NCBI GenBank assembly: GCA_037577475.1
Contig: CM075184.1
Location: 12,406,594-12,470,593 of the forward strand
DNA: 64,000 nt
Source: Chaunax sp. Z400
Lineage: Eukaryota; Chordata; Actinopteri; Lophiiformes; Chaunacidae
Reading direction: 5' to 3'
Within the stretch, counting starts at the first letter, position 1, and every line of letters begins with the position of its first letter. Below the pieces are notes generated by a model. The model was not told where the DNA came from and did no database searches. It worked only from the letters and a program-made list of their open reading frames with translations. A program made the translations under genes and the position numbers. Below are positions 12,296 to 25,420 of this stretch, piece after piece.

Positions 12296-14069
12296 TGGAT
12301 GCACCACACAGACACCATGTCACGTTTTAGAACAGGATTGCTTGGACCCGAGCAGCAACGGGCAATAGATATGACGTGATTCTTGTTGATGTCAAACAGC
12401 TGATCGGCTCCAAGGTCACTGCAGCTGATGTCAATGCTGATATTGATTTTGATGTAATACCAACACATGTCTGCTTTGGAAATGTAACTTTGATGGTTGC
12501 TGCAGATGCTCTCGTCTGAAAACCTTCATTATGTCCTGTTGTGAGGTAATTCTAAACATGAGCACAGCCTAATTAACCGCTAACTGATGAGCACAAATCA
12601 CTTTTAAACTTCCATTTGTATATTTCTCAGGAGTCAAGAGATCTCTAAAATACTGACCATCACCCTGGAATAGAAGGAACTACTACTATAGCTGTTTTTT
12701 TTAGTTCAACCGCATGACAAGTGAGAGCAAAATCCCATCTCCTCAGATGCCATCGTCTTCAATAGCACAGTCAAAGGACACAACGGGAATCCAGACGAAA
12801 TGTTTCCCAAGCAACACATCTTTTTGTTCATGCTATCTTTTCACTGACTCTCTGAGAGGCTATTCATTATGGAACCACAAGCCCTGCTGGAATTGGACGA
12901 GAGGAACTGACAAATTTAACCCAGTCTAGCCTCACTGGCAGCCTAATATCACGTCTTGCTTTATTATAAGTAGAGAGTGTATCGAAGGAGTAAACACTCT
13001 GGAACACCACTGCCATTTCCTGTCATCAAGCATAAATGACAATATTGCACCGACATGGATAGCGCCAAAGTCAGAGTAAATGCAGTTGCTTTGCATTTGT
13101 CCTCATCCATTATTCAAGCACTCCCACCCTAATAGTCACACAGTGGTATTGTTTAGATAAATAACACCAATTACCAGTTCTGCAGGGACGGAGGCGAGCT
13201 TGAAAAATAATTAAGAGGGTATGAAGGTATTTTAATAATGCAGAGAAAAGAGAGAAATAGGAGGCTGAATGCTAAACGCACTTTAAAATATCCCCGCTCT
13301 CTTCCAAGGAAATGGCAAGTCTCCGGGGGGAGAGCGAAGACCGAAAGGGAGGAAGACAGAAAAGGAAAGAAGAGGGGGAGATGCGTTACGTCGATGGTTC
13401 AGCTATTTAACTACTAGGAGGTAATTTCTCTACCTCGCAGCACTAAGTCCCTGGTGTGAGATCCAAAGCGTAATGTGGGCAATGTAATGCGTGGTCCATT
13501 ACAGGGGCAATATGGCTGCTTGTCCTCGGTGCATTCTTCTCTTGAAAGCACAAAAAATTGCACATAATGAATGAATATATGTTTTTCCATTTCCACATTA
13601 GGGAATTAAATCAGGACAACATGGCAGCCCAACTACGCTGTGAAATTGTATTATTGCAATTCACTGATGAGGACTAGAATGGAGAAAAAAGGAAGGGGTG
13701 CTCTCCTTCTGTATTGATGGACATTGATGGATGTTGGCCACTCTGACTGAGGTATGAAGACCAGACTGGTTCGTGTGGCCCCTTCACCAAGTATAAAATC
13801 ATTTGAATTGTCATCTTAAAAAGTGTGTCTCTCTTCCGACAAACCTCCCACACTCCCACAGTGGCTACATGGTATGATGGAGCTCATAACCTTGGAAGCG
13901 ATAGCCTATTGGCTTAAAGACAAACCCTCGAGGTTTTTTCTAAGTTTGGGGTTCCTTTTTAAAGTACATAGGAACAGACAGGACACAGACGAAGGAGAGG
14001 GATCTCTTTGGACTTATCTGGAAGGACGTTACCCGAGAGGCTCTTACTTGAGACCTAGTCAGTAATACG
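12296..14069. other. Intronic sequence upstream of the Ig1 exon
   Basis: Unique-looking intron; a purine-rich stretch lies at 13310-13380. No recognisable exon or repeat. Confidence 0.5.
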
Positions 14070-14260
14070 CCTTATTACCTCCGCCAAGGACGTTATGTGA
14101 TTGGTTCAGTTTGTTTGTTTGTTTGTTAGCAGGATTACGCAAAAACTAATGGATGGATTTGCAGGACATTTTCACCAAAGATGGACCATAGCATATCCTA
14201 GAGGTGATTACATTTTGGTGATGATCCAGATCAGGATCTGGATCCGGGAATTTTTTAAAG
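14070..14260. repeat. Dispersed CCTCCGCCAAGG-type repeat
   Basis: The stretch begins CCTCCGCCAAGGACGTTATG, continues with a short (TTTG)n, GCAGGATTACGCAAAAACTA, ATGGATGGATTTGCAGGACA, then a block ATTTTGGTGATGATCCAGATC. I recognise this order from a very common interspersed repeat in fish and other animals. Class not determined from sequence. It lies directly before the L2-type fragment. Confidence 0.55.
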
Positions 14261-14289
14261 GCTATTTTAAAATCATCATCTGATGCAAA

Positions 14290-14772
14290 AAGACAGAACA
14301 TATTACACCTATACAAACATCTTTGCACTGGCTCCTGGTTAATTATTAAATCAATACAAGGATCTTCTGCTTGTATGAATCCTTGCATGACCTCATCCCA
14401 AGCTACATTACTGAACTTTTATCCTCATACAGTAGAGCTAGGCCCCTCCGTTCTACAGATCAGGGACTGTTAACTGGTGACAGAGGTTTCTCAGTAGCTG
14501 ATCCAAGGCTCTAGAACAGCCTCCAGGATAACATAAGAGCAGCAGCATAACTCCTTTAAGAAGTGTCTTAAGACCCACTTTTTACTCCCTTGCATGATTC
14601 TTAACTTGAATGACTGTTTGCATGAATGTCTGTGTGTGTTTGTGTGTGCATGTACGGTTGTGTCTGTGTCCACTTCATACTACGCTTGTTTTTATGTATC
14701 ATGTTGTTTGTTGTAAAGCACTTTGATACAAACATGGTTTGTTTTGAAAGCGCTATATAAATAAATGTGACC
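14290..14772 (+). mobile_element. L2-type LINE 3' fragment (degenerate end of the RT ORF and 3' tail)
   Basis: Plus-strand translation, with several frame breaks and stops, gives pieces of the C-terminal region of fish L2/CR1-group reverse transcriptase ORFs: SLHWLLV, CLHDLIPSYI-ELL, LRS-DQGLLTGDRGFSVADPRL, then NSLQDNIRAAA. It ends with TTGTAAAGCACTTTGA and AAGCGCTATATAAATAAA, the usual 3' end of this LINE group. The 5' part with the catalytic motifs is absent, so it is an inactive truncated insertion. The exact clade is inferred from memory. Confidence 0.75.
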
Positions 14773-17700
14773 ATGACCTTGGTTGATTGTCGTGTTTTTT
14801 TTCTTCAAAATGTTAGATTTTCTATTTCACAATCCTGTGGGAGTTGTTGTTCAGTGAGTTCTTTGTGTTTAAAAAAAAGGGGGATTTTATTCTGTATTAC
14901 CTCATGTGTCCATGTATTGGAATAAAACCAATAAAGATGTTCTTTAAAAAATGTGTCTCTTGGGTGCTCTTCTTTGTGGGGATCCTGATAGATTTGTTGA
15001 AGAAGGATGAGGCCTTTAGCCTTTATTATCTCATGGACTTTTGTATAATATCAGTGCAAACATGCCGACACATTTCAGGCCTTCACGAGGGCATGTACAT
15101 AACGGTCACCTTTAGGCTGTCCCATTTTAACTGGAACTGCTGATGCAAGACAGTTTATAAATACAATATTTTATTTTGAAAATCGCTTTAGGCAGAAGTG
15201 GGTGTGAGATTCAAGTGAATAAGGTAATAAAACATACCATGTCCTAAGCCAGCAAAGTCCATTTTCCGCTGTAAATCTTAGAGGAAAGTGAGCACTTTTA
15301 AATTAGACTGCAGCAAGCAGCTGATTTCAGGAAATCAATAAATTCTGAGCTAGTGTACACAGTGGCCAGAATGTGAAAACACCAGCAAATGCATCTCACT
15401 GATGGAGCACATGACAGATGGAGAGAGACCAGAGTGGAGTAGCAGAGGGGGGACTTTGTCAGTCCTGCAGACCAGAAGCGCCACGGCATGCTTAATCATC
15501 TCTGCATCACGCTGCTGCAACAGTGGGTGTGTGGGTTGGACAGAGCTTCCAGGCCCACCTTTAGCCGCTCTCCATCTGAGGAGGAACCGGAATAAGCCTG
15601 AAGGTCCTGACGTCCCATCAGAGCCAAAGGCAGCTGCCTTTAGCAGCTTTTTATCCCCTTCATAGGAGCAGTAGGGGAGGGCTTAGCTTCAGCTCTAATG
15701 TCGAACAAAATGGCAAACCATCTGCTTGGAGTTGCAGAAAAAACACCCACAGTCAGTAGAGCAGGGCAGGGGAAAGATGGGACTGGATATGGAAATACAT
15801 GTGGGGGAGGGGGTGTGATGGAAAGGCTAAGGGGCTGGCTTGTGATCAACGACACTTACAACTCTTTTTACAGATTCTTCACAATATTGTCACCTGGAAT
15901 AATTTCCAAAAACAGACAGACAGATAGAACAAACAACAAGCAAAACAACGATGCCACTGGTAGCGGCCAAGGTCCAAACTCCAATAACATTGGAAGGTGC
16001 AGACTAAACAAACATTTTGATGTGAAGCAACATCAGCCATCAATAGAATAAAAATAGTTGCAACAAGTAGAGGAACTACCAGAGATATTCTAATAGTAGA
16101 CATATATAGATAATAATAGTAGAGATATAGAGATAATATTAGTAGACATATAGAGATAATATTAGTAGAGATATAATGGGTTGATGCAATAAATACCAGT
16201 CCATTAGATATTGTTCTGCTGCTTCAATCTTTAAGAAGTAGCACTGGCAGCACTCTCTGGTAGCACCACAAGCCACTTTACTTTATGCTCGCGGTTTGTG
16301 GGCAAAATCGGTGACCTTGTAAGAAAAACGAAAGAACACTGGTGTGTTTTCATTTCACTTCTGATGTATAATCAATACTATGTTTACACAAGCTAACATA
16401 AAATTTGGGCATTTTTGGCTAGAAGTATGTGAAAATCATTATTTTAGCTGTTTAGCTCTCCCATTCATTTAGGACTCCTTCGGAGCTCCCTCTACGTGAA
16501 TTGCAGCCAGTTTTGGTACAACGGAGTTAACAGGGAGTAACAGACTGTATATATATACTGTATATATATATATATATTCATTGACAGAAAACTCAACATG
16601 AGCGTCTGTTACATCATTACAGTGCAGGGACAGAAAACGTAACCAGACCTCACTGAGAGAGGGAGATGAGATTAATTTTACCGCACCAGGGAAATTCACA
16701 ACTTCCTTGTCTTGTAATGAATTCATCAATGATATGGTTACAAAGCACACAAGAATAAAATTAATCACCCCTTAGATGTTGCAACGGAGAACACGGGCAT
16801 CTTTATGTCAGAATTTATTAGTCCTGAAACACTGCAGGCTTTTAACCACACCGCTGCAGAGTTCAAGAAGGAGGAAGGTGTCACAAACCACATTACAGTG
16901 TGGGAAGTCTAATCTGCTGGGGCCCAGCAGCGTGGGAGCCCCCTTTGGAAAAATAGTAAACCAGCGAGAGCCAGGCAGAGAAGAGCAAGGGCCTAGAAAA
17001 TAGAGTTACCTGCTTGATGGGTAATACCTGTTACCTCTGTACTAAATCCACTTTGTTCAACAGGTTTGTGAGTCCGGCTTAAAGTGGTGGCCTGACAGGC
17101 TGCCTGTCTCTCACAAACCTTCACTCTCAGATGAGAGACAGCAGGACACATTGAGCAGTAATTCCCATCTTGAGCCAGTGTTGAAAGCATATTTTAAGAT
17201 GTTACAGGGCTTACTGTCAAGGCGAGATGTATGTGAACTCAGGTAATGTTTTCACACAACCGTAACGGGTTAAAAAGAAAAAAAGAAAAAGAAAATTACT
17301 TGTGGGATGTGGGATGACTTTTCTCTATATGTTCGGTTTCTAATTCCAGGTGTAATATTGCATAAAAGGGCGATAAGGAGTACTGAGGGGATTGGTGAGG
17401 GTCTGCTCTCCACACAAAGACCCCCTGTTCTCTCCTATTCTACCCTTGGCTCAGCAGCAAGCCTCTTCCCTCATTGAGCCACCGTCTGGAGCAGCCATAT
17501 TGACTACCCTCCTTATTGAGTCACTCTTGAGACAGAACAGACCACTCTCAAAACCAGTCACATTTTCAATAACAGAGGCCCTTCTGTGGCTTGGACTGAA
17601 GGATATGGAAATCCTGAACATGCTGAAAAGTAAACACACTTAACCTTCATTTACAATCACTGGGAAATGGCAATTACATTACTTAAAAGTTAGTTAAATA

Positions 17701-18768
17701 AAATAAACTCTAAATGTAGGCATTTAAACGTTTTTTTTCCCACATCTTTATTCCTGTTGTAAAATGTAGAAAATTATCAGCACATGAGGGATGAATGGAA
17801 ACCTTCCATACAGTTAAAGACAGAGGTAGAGATGGAGGGATGGCAATCTAATTTTATAGCTTTTTCTGAAGAAACAGCTTTTTCTGTGTGTGAGCTGGAA
17901 GCGGTTAGCTGCAGCTGAATCTCCCAGTGTGCAGCATAATATGTGAAGTATATGTACTGTGTGCATAAATGTATGTACTGTATGTAGAATTTCAGTGAAT
18001 GTTTGTGTCAAGAAAAGTCAAAAATAACAAACACCAAGAGAAATATGTGCTTCTATGCATGTTACTCTCAGCTAAAAATATGTTCGAGAATGGTTTTTGT
18101 GGCTGAGAGGCAAAAAAAAGGTATGAAATAAATACAAAAATAAAGAAATAATAAAGAACAAAGGTAACAATACTGCGACAGCTGTGATTGAGCTCTCACA
18201 CTAATGAACCTGAGCACTTCATTCAGCCAGCTGCTGCTTCTCTTTGGTTTCCATCCCTCCACTTGTTGTCCTTCCATCCTCACTGTCAGCATTAATGACA
18301 CTAATTGAATAGTTGTCTCTGCTTCTCTACTTTCTCCCTCCTGTATTTCATCTTTTTACCTTAATTTTGTCTCTTTCTCTGCACAATCTTTTATATTCCC
18401 ATCTCTGCAAACTCGGTTCTACAGTCTGTCAGTGAGAAACACCTCAAGGAACTAAATGTGAAGGGACTAGGTGTCGTTCATAGAACGGGGGGGGGAGCTG
18501 CAGCTAACTTGCTTTACTTATGTATCTATTTGGGGGGGAAATGGAAAAGGTGTTGAAGCGGCTAGCTTACTTCTTTTCCTCTCGTTAAAATCAACACTTT
18601 GACGAAATACCAGAAATAAATTGAAGCGGTGAAGTTTTGAGTGAGGAAACCCGATTTCAACAGCAGGTGTGGGGAAAGACAGGAGAATGGGGCTTAAAAT
18701 TAGTTTTCAGAACTGTTGTGGTTCCCACATCTGAGAAAAGACTAACAACAAGCTGAAAGGAAAAAATT
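14773..18768. other. Intronic sequence with only the minisatellite recognised
   Basis: Apart from the 23-bp minisatellite and a short TA run at 16547-16577, no recognisable gene or repeat. C- and G-runs occur at 18487-18495 and 18531-18538. Confidence 0.5.
16092..16177. repeat. Minisatellite, 23-bp unit, about 3.7 copies
   Basis: Units at 16092-16114, 16115-16137, 16138-16160 and a partial at 16161-16177 follow the pattern A(A/T)TAGTAGA(C/G)ATATAGAGATAAT. Neighbouring units alternate C and G at the tenth base. Entirely AT-rich and non-coding. Confidence 0.9.
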
Positions 18769-19180
18769 AGGGCTGTCAATATTAATGTGTTAACGCACGG
18801 GACTAATCTGGAAAATTTAATCTACGTTAAAAAAAAAAAAAATAATGCTAATTAATAACAGCACCAAGTTTGGCCCTAATTTCCTTTTATAACTCCTGCA
18901 CACATGACTGAGGAGACAGTCAGTAAGTGACTTACTCTGATACTCTTACCCTGATCCTAACCAATCATCAACCCTCATGGCTAAATCTAACCAACCCAAA
19001 TTCACCATGGCAACAAGTACCCCCAAAATACAAACAAACAATAAATAAAATGCACTACATATATAGTGTATATTAAATACTATGTATATTTTCTCTTAAA
19101 GGTAAGATTAATCGTGATTAATCACAGCCTATTATTGTGATTAACTCGATTAAATTTGTTAATCGATTAACACCATTAGG
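18769..19180. repeat. Non-autonomous hAT-like repeat (AGGGCTGTCAAT type)
   Basis: It starts AGGGCTGTCAATATTAATG, followed by GTTAACGCACGGGACTAAT, and ends in a block of ATTAATCGTGATTAATC and TTAATCGATTAAC. These motifs mark a frequent fish MITE type. The right terminal inverted repeat (ACAGCCCT) is not visible, so the copy is probably truncated on that side. Confidence 0.45.
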
Positions 19181-21671
19181 AAAAATAAAGGAAAACTAAA
19201 AGTTAAGAATCCCAATGATAAACTGGAGTAGAGCAGAGGTCCGGTGACGGAAGATGATCTCCTTTAAACATTTGTAACAGAGCTTTGTTGAGTCGGTGCG
19301 GCCACTCCAGGACTCTTTAAAGAGCTGATGCCAGATATAATGCCTGACATGCCTGTGGGAGGTCGCTATGATCTGGGATACCACAACCCACTGACTCTGG
19401 TATTCTCAGCGTTCCCAGCAGCAGTTGATAAAATGAGTGTTTGAGGCCAAGCCATGAAGGGGGTGGACAAAATGTTTGGGGCGCCTAGCGCACACTGGGC
19501 TGTCCTGCGCTGGCACCCGTTCAACTGGCAGATTGAAAGAGGGAAGGATCCAATTTTTTCAGCTCACAGTTCTTTGTCATCCTGTCTGCTCGCTGCCTTT
19601 GTAAAACTCGGGAGGCCTGGAGAAAGCTTGACAGGGTCAGAGGCGGGACTGAGTCACTGCAACGACATCAGCTTTGGTTTCCCTGAATACTGCCGGAAAA
19701 TGTCATTCTGATACATGTGTCAGTCTCTCTTTACATCACATGCAGATAGAGCCTTCTCCAATGATTTACTGGTTAATAGGATTAGCACAGGCACAGTGTC
19801 TGGAAATTATTCATCTAAAACAACCATATAAAATGTGCAGAACTGCAAACTAGAGGGATTTTTATTCTCTTTATGTCATTGCACTCTTTCTATTCAGTAA
19901 TGTTGACATGCGGTATAGTATAGCAGTAATTAATGCCTAATTAATTCCTGTTCCCCAATAACCACACACACTGACCCCTGTTTCCTGTTGTGCAGTGAGA
20001 GGCTCAAGTTGAGACCACCTCAGAGACAGGACTCATGGACATCAGGATATCACTTCAAACCAGTAAGGCTGTTACTGGTGCGTGTGGAAACTCAAAGTAT
20101 GCAACACTCTGCTTTCTCGACTTGTTCAGGCAACATGAACTCTCTGAAGGCATCACTTTCAGTTCTGATTAACATTTGTCTTTGCTAAATTTAATTCATG
20201 GTCTAAATGATGAATTGGAATGTTGATAACTTAAAGCATTGTAAAAATAAATGTCAGGAGACAGGACAGGAGATTAAACCTAGATGAATTGTTTGGCCGT
20301 TGATGAGCTGTAGCACCTTCCTTACTGATTCCCATGCAGTTCAAACAGCATGCTGTATGTTGAGTAGACAAATGGCTCCTCTGCAAAGCAGGGAAATTAC
20401 CCTGCATTGCTGTGTGACTTGCGCTCATTAGCATGGCATCAATTTTTCATCAACGATTACAACTACATTTGGAACCCATGTTTCTACAATATGCATATTT
20501 GTATTCCTCTGCCAAGGCTGTGCATAACTCTTCATTAAACTTGATCCTACTGACGCCTTGTAACTGGGCTGAGCTACTGTCACTACTCAACCCTCCATTA
20601 AAACTGCAGTTACATCCATGTGCTTGTCCTGCGGAAATAAGAAAAATGATGCTGTTGCTCCAACAGCAAGGAATGATCTGCATAATGCATGCAACACCAT
20701 CAAAACCTTAGAATAAAAAAAAAATGTATGAATGAAAATGAGCAAATTATAAATTCATCGGTGTGAAAAGCTATAGCCAAGACATAAAGACTGTAAATAG
20801 ATTAATACATTAAAAGTGACGGCTATCAAAACGGTTTTCATCACGGAAGGAAAAACAACACTGGCTGGTATGAGACGTTTTTTCCAGTATGACTGAGAAG
20901 AATTTCATGGTCCCACCAAAACAGGGAAGAAAATAGCACTTGCAGAATGAAATGCAAGACAGAGCCTCCGATAGATGAGTGTGTTTGAGAAGGAAACGGA
21001 GATCCAGGAGGGATTGGGTAGACGGGGAAACCTCCTTCACCGCCCCAGGTTGAAATAATTAACCAGCACTGATTAAGGCTCAAATTCCCCTTCTTATCAG
21101 GCTCCCCACGGGCCCACGTTGAAGGATTGGCCCGCTGAGACGACAGCTACACAGACATGCATGCTGTGAGAACTGGTTTGGAGATGGTCCGTGGGTACAG
21201 CGTGAGAGAGCGTCAAAAACACCGTCTAACGGTGAATAACTGGAGAGTAAGAGAGCCACAAAGAGCAGTCTGACGAAAGGTTAAAACATCACTTAATGCC
21301 AGCTTTTGAGAGCTGGGCTAACCTTTTCTGGTGGTTGAAGAAAGACTAAAAATCTCACTACGGCAGCGGACGATATGGTATGACGTTTTAGAGTACTATC
21401 AAACTCTCAAGCGAACTATAAGGAGACAAATTACCCTGATATTACTGCTAGGAAACAAACGCACAACACTGTGTCTTGTGTCTTAAAACTCTTGTGGGTT
21501 TCAAAAACTCTGATGTGAACCTAGATAAAAAAAATACACATCTCCTTTAGACCCACAAGACTTTACACCATCGTTCAAATGAAATGGACTATGACGGCAG
21601 AATAGTTTTCATCTTACATGCACTGAGAGTACAGCTTGGTGCGTTCAATGAAGATAGAGCTACTATGTGAA
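19181..21671. other. Intronic sequence, nothing specific recognised
   Basis: Low repeat content; a poly(A) stretch at 20716-20725. No frame resembles a known protein. Confidence 0.5.
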
Positions 21672-21822
21672 ATACACTATATGAACAAAAGTATTTGGAC
21701 ACCTGGCCCTTACATAGGAACATTTAGGACATCCCATTCTAAATTCATAGGCAATGATATGGAGTTGGTCCCCTCTTTGCAGCCATAACAGCTTCCACTC
21801 TGGGAAGGCTTTTGACAAGAAC
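21672..21822. mobile_element. Tc1/mariner-like fragment
   Basis: The sequence starts TACACTATATGAACAAAAGT, then ATTTGGACACCTGGCCCTTA, GACATCCCATTCTAAATTCA, ATATGGAGTTGGTCCCCTCT and CAGCTTCCACTCTGGGAAGG. This order is a widespread fish repeat that I associate with Tc1/mariner-type elements. Only about 150 bases remain and no transposase frame is present. Confidence 0.5.
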
Positions 21823-22235
21823 CTCTGTACATACAGTGGATCAGTAAGTAAAAATGAGGTGATAACACTAATATATTTGAGGAAAAACAAGTCCAAGTCT
21901 ACTGTAAACCTTTTGATTTTAGAGGTTCTTACTGAGCTCGGCCATGCAGGGATAAGTTATCCGATAGGGCCGTAAAATCAGCTAACAGTGGGCAAACATG
22001 TCCAGGAAGTAGTTGACATCCTGGACAGATTGAGCCGAGTTCCTCCTTTCTCCATGAACAACAACAGATGAGATAGTCATCTGAGACAGGAAAGCACATT
22101 TATCTTGCCACCCACCAGCTCCACCCTGTCCCCACTAACCCTGATACCGGAGAAAATCATGTGGCTGTAATGAGATATCCTATAGACTCTTTAATGAAAC
22201 ACAATATTGTATTCTCTTGCCCCTGGTTTCTGCTA

Positions 22236-22236
<1 letters not shown>

Positions 22237-22312
<76 letters not shown>
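22237..22312. repeat. (CA)38 microsatellite
   Basis: 76 uninterrupted bases of CA. Open frames made only of His/Thr or Cys/Val across it are artefacts. Confidence 0.97.
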
Positions 22313-22314
<2 letters not shown>

Positions 22315-22540
22315 AAAGAAAATCAATATAATCCAGTATGCCTTACACAAAGTCAAACACCCAGCGATTTATCAGCATTGGATTTCAAAGTCTGGGTCGT
22401 TGCCTATTTCGTCCTTGGCTGCTGTCATTTTGTCATTTTTGTGGCTTTTTTAAGCACAAGCGAAAAAATTGTAAGGGTTGTATGTGGCACAGTTCCCCTC
22501 GCAAGGTGGTGAGATTTATAATATATATTCGTATATACAC

Positions 22541-22558
22541 ACACACATATATACATAT

Positions 22559-22626
<68 letters not shown>
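22541..22626. repeat. Compound TA/CA microsatellite
   Basis: ATACACACACACATATATAC and ATACATAC lead into an uninterrupted AC array (22569-22626). It lies only about 230 bases from the preceding (CA)n. Confidence 0.95.
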
Positions 22627-22629
<3 letters not shown>

Positions 22630-25326
22630 TTGGTATAAAAAGCTGGGGGATGAACGTGCAGTGCATATTGGACAAGTCTACTAGCGGTCACATCCAGCCC
22701 TTCAGTTGATCACAGTCTCTGACTCCTTTGAGCGTTCAAGTGTGGCCAATCTGCCTCTGATAAGGCTTGCTGCCAATTAAAAGGCCCCGGACACAAAAAC
22801 ATGTCAAACTATCTCAATTTCCCTCCTTGTTAAGATAAGCATCTGCATGCAAATTCTGCTAATTACAACAAGAAAGCTGAGTCACCCCCTTTTAAACTCT
22901 CAATGAACAATTACAGACTATTACACTGGCAGATTACCGTTATAAACGATGCGAGTGTTTTCCCCTTAAAGTGGAGAAAAAAAAGTCTTGACATGTTCCC
23001 ACAAGCGACTCGACATCATCAGAGTGTCTTCCTGCCTTTAACCCAGAACACACCTACTCTTATAAACAGACTTACTGTATATGAGCTGCATACACAGTAT
23101 ACTCCAGGCTCTTTTTCGCTTCTTTACACAGTGAGTTTGCGTCTTCAAAGCGGTCGGCGCGGACGTGCTGTTAGCGACCTCCTGATAAAAGAGCAGCCAG
23201 TCGTTACATGTTCACAGCGATTTTGTGGAAACCATTTAACAATGGAGAAAAGGAGATGAAAGGCTTCGGGCCGACACTGGAAAGAGAGCCAATTACTATT
23301 TTACTTGAAACGGGATGTTACCCTCTCCAAAAAAAAAAAAAAACCTTAAAATAACTGTGAACAAAATGTCCAGGGCAACGTGGAGGAGCAGGGGCTCAGG
23401 AGGGAGTGCTATCTGAACACAGCAATAATGGTGGAGTTTAGTGTGGTTAAAGGGGTTAAGTGTCTGCACCAAGGGCATAGTTAGCTTCTTCATTTTGTAG
23501 TCTGTGTTAAGGTCTCTTAGCTATTATAACTGTGGTGAACAAGATCGCCAACTGAAGCCATAAAGGAATTTATTTTTCTCAAGAGAAGCACCAAACTGCA
23601 TTTGTGTCACCTCACACTTCCAGTCTGCAGACAAAGGCCAATTTCCCCATCGGTCCAAAGTTATTTCAGCTGCCAAGTATAAATGGGCGTAGTGATAAGT
23701 CTATGACTTATTTACCTACCTTTTGAACGAATAATGCTAAAATAAAAATTAAAAAAAATTTTAAAAGAATTTTTTTAAATTCTTTTTAAAATTTAAAAAA
23801 AAAAACTACATCCCTGCTGAAACAGAGCAATACCACCGGAAACTCTGGGGGCAGAATAGCTTCAACTGAAGCAAGGCACGACAAACATGTGTGGAAACAA
23901 AAAAAATTGAAGCGAAATGAAAAAGTGAACAAAACTCTCCGTCCTCATGCACCAATCAGTAGATTGATACCTCCGCTTTTACGGCTTTGTATTTAGTAGG
24001 AACATTATCACAACCTCCTCTACTGTCGCCATATTTGTAGTTGATTAAACTTGTGACGTTTCACTGCCACAGCGTTTGATACGGACGGACCTGTCTTCGT
24101 ACATAAAATGGAGAATAAATGAGCCGTTAACTTTTGCTGCTGGACGTGGGATATGACGTTACTGTCGTGTATAGAGGCACAATTAGAATGAGCACTGCAC
24201 TACTATTAGTAATTTGTGACATGAAAATAAAGAAATAAGAAAATTTTGGCCTTGAAGCCAACATTGGCTTGGCGGAGCCCAAAAAAATGTAAAGCACAGC
24301 AAACAGGTTTTTGACTTCAGTAGCAAATGTAGCCTAAAAGCCATGCTTTGTATTAGCCATGATTACTTTTTTCAAAACTCAAAGTTAAACTCACCTAAAA
24401 CCGAGTTAAGTGCAGAATAGTGTCCAGTTTGTTATTTGATGGCATCTGCTGAGCCACTCCTTTTTCTTTTTTCCCCCCTCTGGGATGACTCGCTGTTTCA
24501 TTTAGCAGGTCTCCCTTTTCATACATTCATTTTCATACAGCTCATCCGCTTCTGTTCAACCATTACTGCTTCTTTGTCTGCACGTTTGTTCCACTGCAAC
24601 TGGCTTTTCTCTCCTCCGTGCTCCGCCAGCGAATGTGAGGCCTGTGCCAGTCTCTACGGGTGTAGCTGCAACAAAAGAGCTCGGAGGACGCTGCGGTGTC
24701 GAGGAATGAAGGGGAGGCGAGGTATGGCATACATATAACCCACCTACAGAGCATTGCATCATCACATATCCTCACAAAAGCAGAAAGATTGGTCACAGAG
24801 GCTGATTTTGACAGAATGCATGCATGTGACCAGTGTTGTTACTAATTTATAATCGCATATGAGAGGCTCTTTCTTTCTCCTTTCTGCTCAATAGAGGCTG
24901 AACTCATTATGGAGTGAGCTTATCTCTGCTCTCAGGCACAGACAGAAGGAGCTGCCCAGCCTGGTGCAGATGCTAATGGGGATCAGATTGCAGGTGAGGA
25001 AGAGGCGCAGTGATGTGGCAACAAGACGGAGCAAGGTTGTTGTTGTTTTGTCCAATAAAGACAAAAAAAATCAAGCAGGACAAAGCGAGGTGAACGTCAT
25101 TCACTCTGTGTCTGTGTGTGCATCTGAAGAGAGGGGAAAACATCATCTGATTTGTTTACAAAGAAAATGATGGCCTCAATCAGTCTGGCTTAGATAAAGG
25201 CTGGATGTCCCAGCAGCCACAACAAGGACTGACTCAATCACTGTGGGGATCATTTCTCACTGTCCATTTGTCCAGCAGCATCAGAGTACACAATATATGG
25301 TGTGTGTGTTCAACATTTAGAGCTAA
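22627..25326. other. Intronic sequence, nothing specific recognised
   Basis: Contains poly(A) runs near 23329-23343 and the AT-rich inverted repeat. The stretch 23990-24190 is CpG-containing and could be an old DNA-transposon fragment, but no termini were found. Confidence 0.45.
23756..23794. repeat. AT-rich inverted repeat
   Basis: Left arm AAATTTTAAAAGAATTT pairs with right arm AAATTCTTTTTAAAATTT around a loop of a few T, with one bulged base. Composed of A and T except for one G and one C. May be a MITE scrap or a chance product of the surrounding poly(A)/poly(T). Confidence 0.7.
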
Positions 25327-25420
25327 GGCTGGGCGATATGACTTCAAATATCCATCCATCCATCCATCCATCCATCCATCCTCTTCCGCTTATCCAGGGA
25401 CAGGATGCAGCGGCAGCAGG
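25327..25420. repeat. (CCAT)n array inside a common fish interspersed repeat
   Basis: GGCTGGGCGATATGACTTCA precedes an uninterrupted CCAT array (about 25352-25381), which is followed by CTCTTCCGCTTATCCAGGGA and CAGCGGCAGCAGG. Both flanks are familiar fish interspersed sequences: the GCTGGGCGATATG start of a MITE type, and the CCATCC-CTTCCGCTTATCC module. They may be two abutting repeats. Confidence 0.6.

Noticed and set aside
12264..12468. Upstream extension of the Ig1 reading frame
   Set aside because: The frame continues into the intron only because no stop happens to occur; a strong acceptor sits where homology begins.
22207..22709. Overlapping open frames rich in His/Thr or Cys/Val
   Set aside because: They are the translation of CA/GT arrays and have no support as genes.
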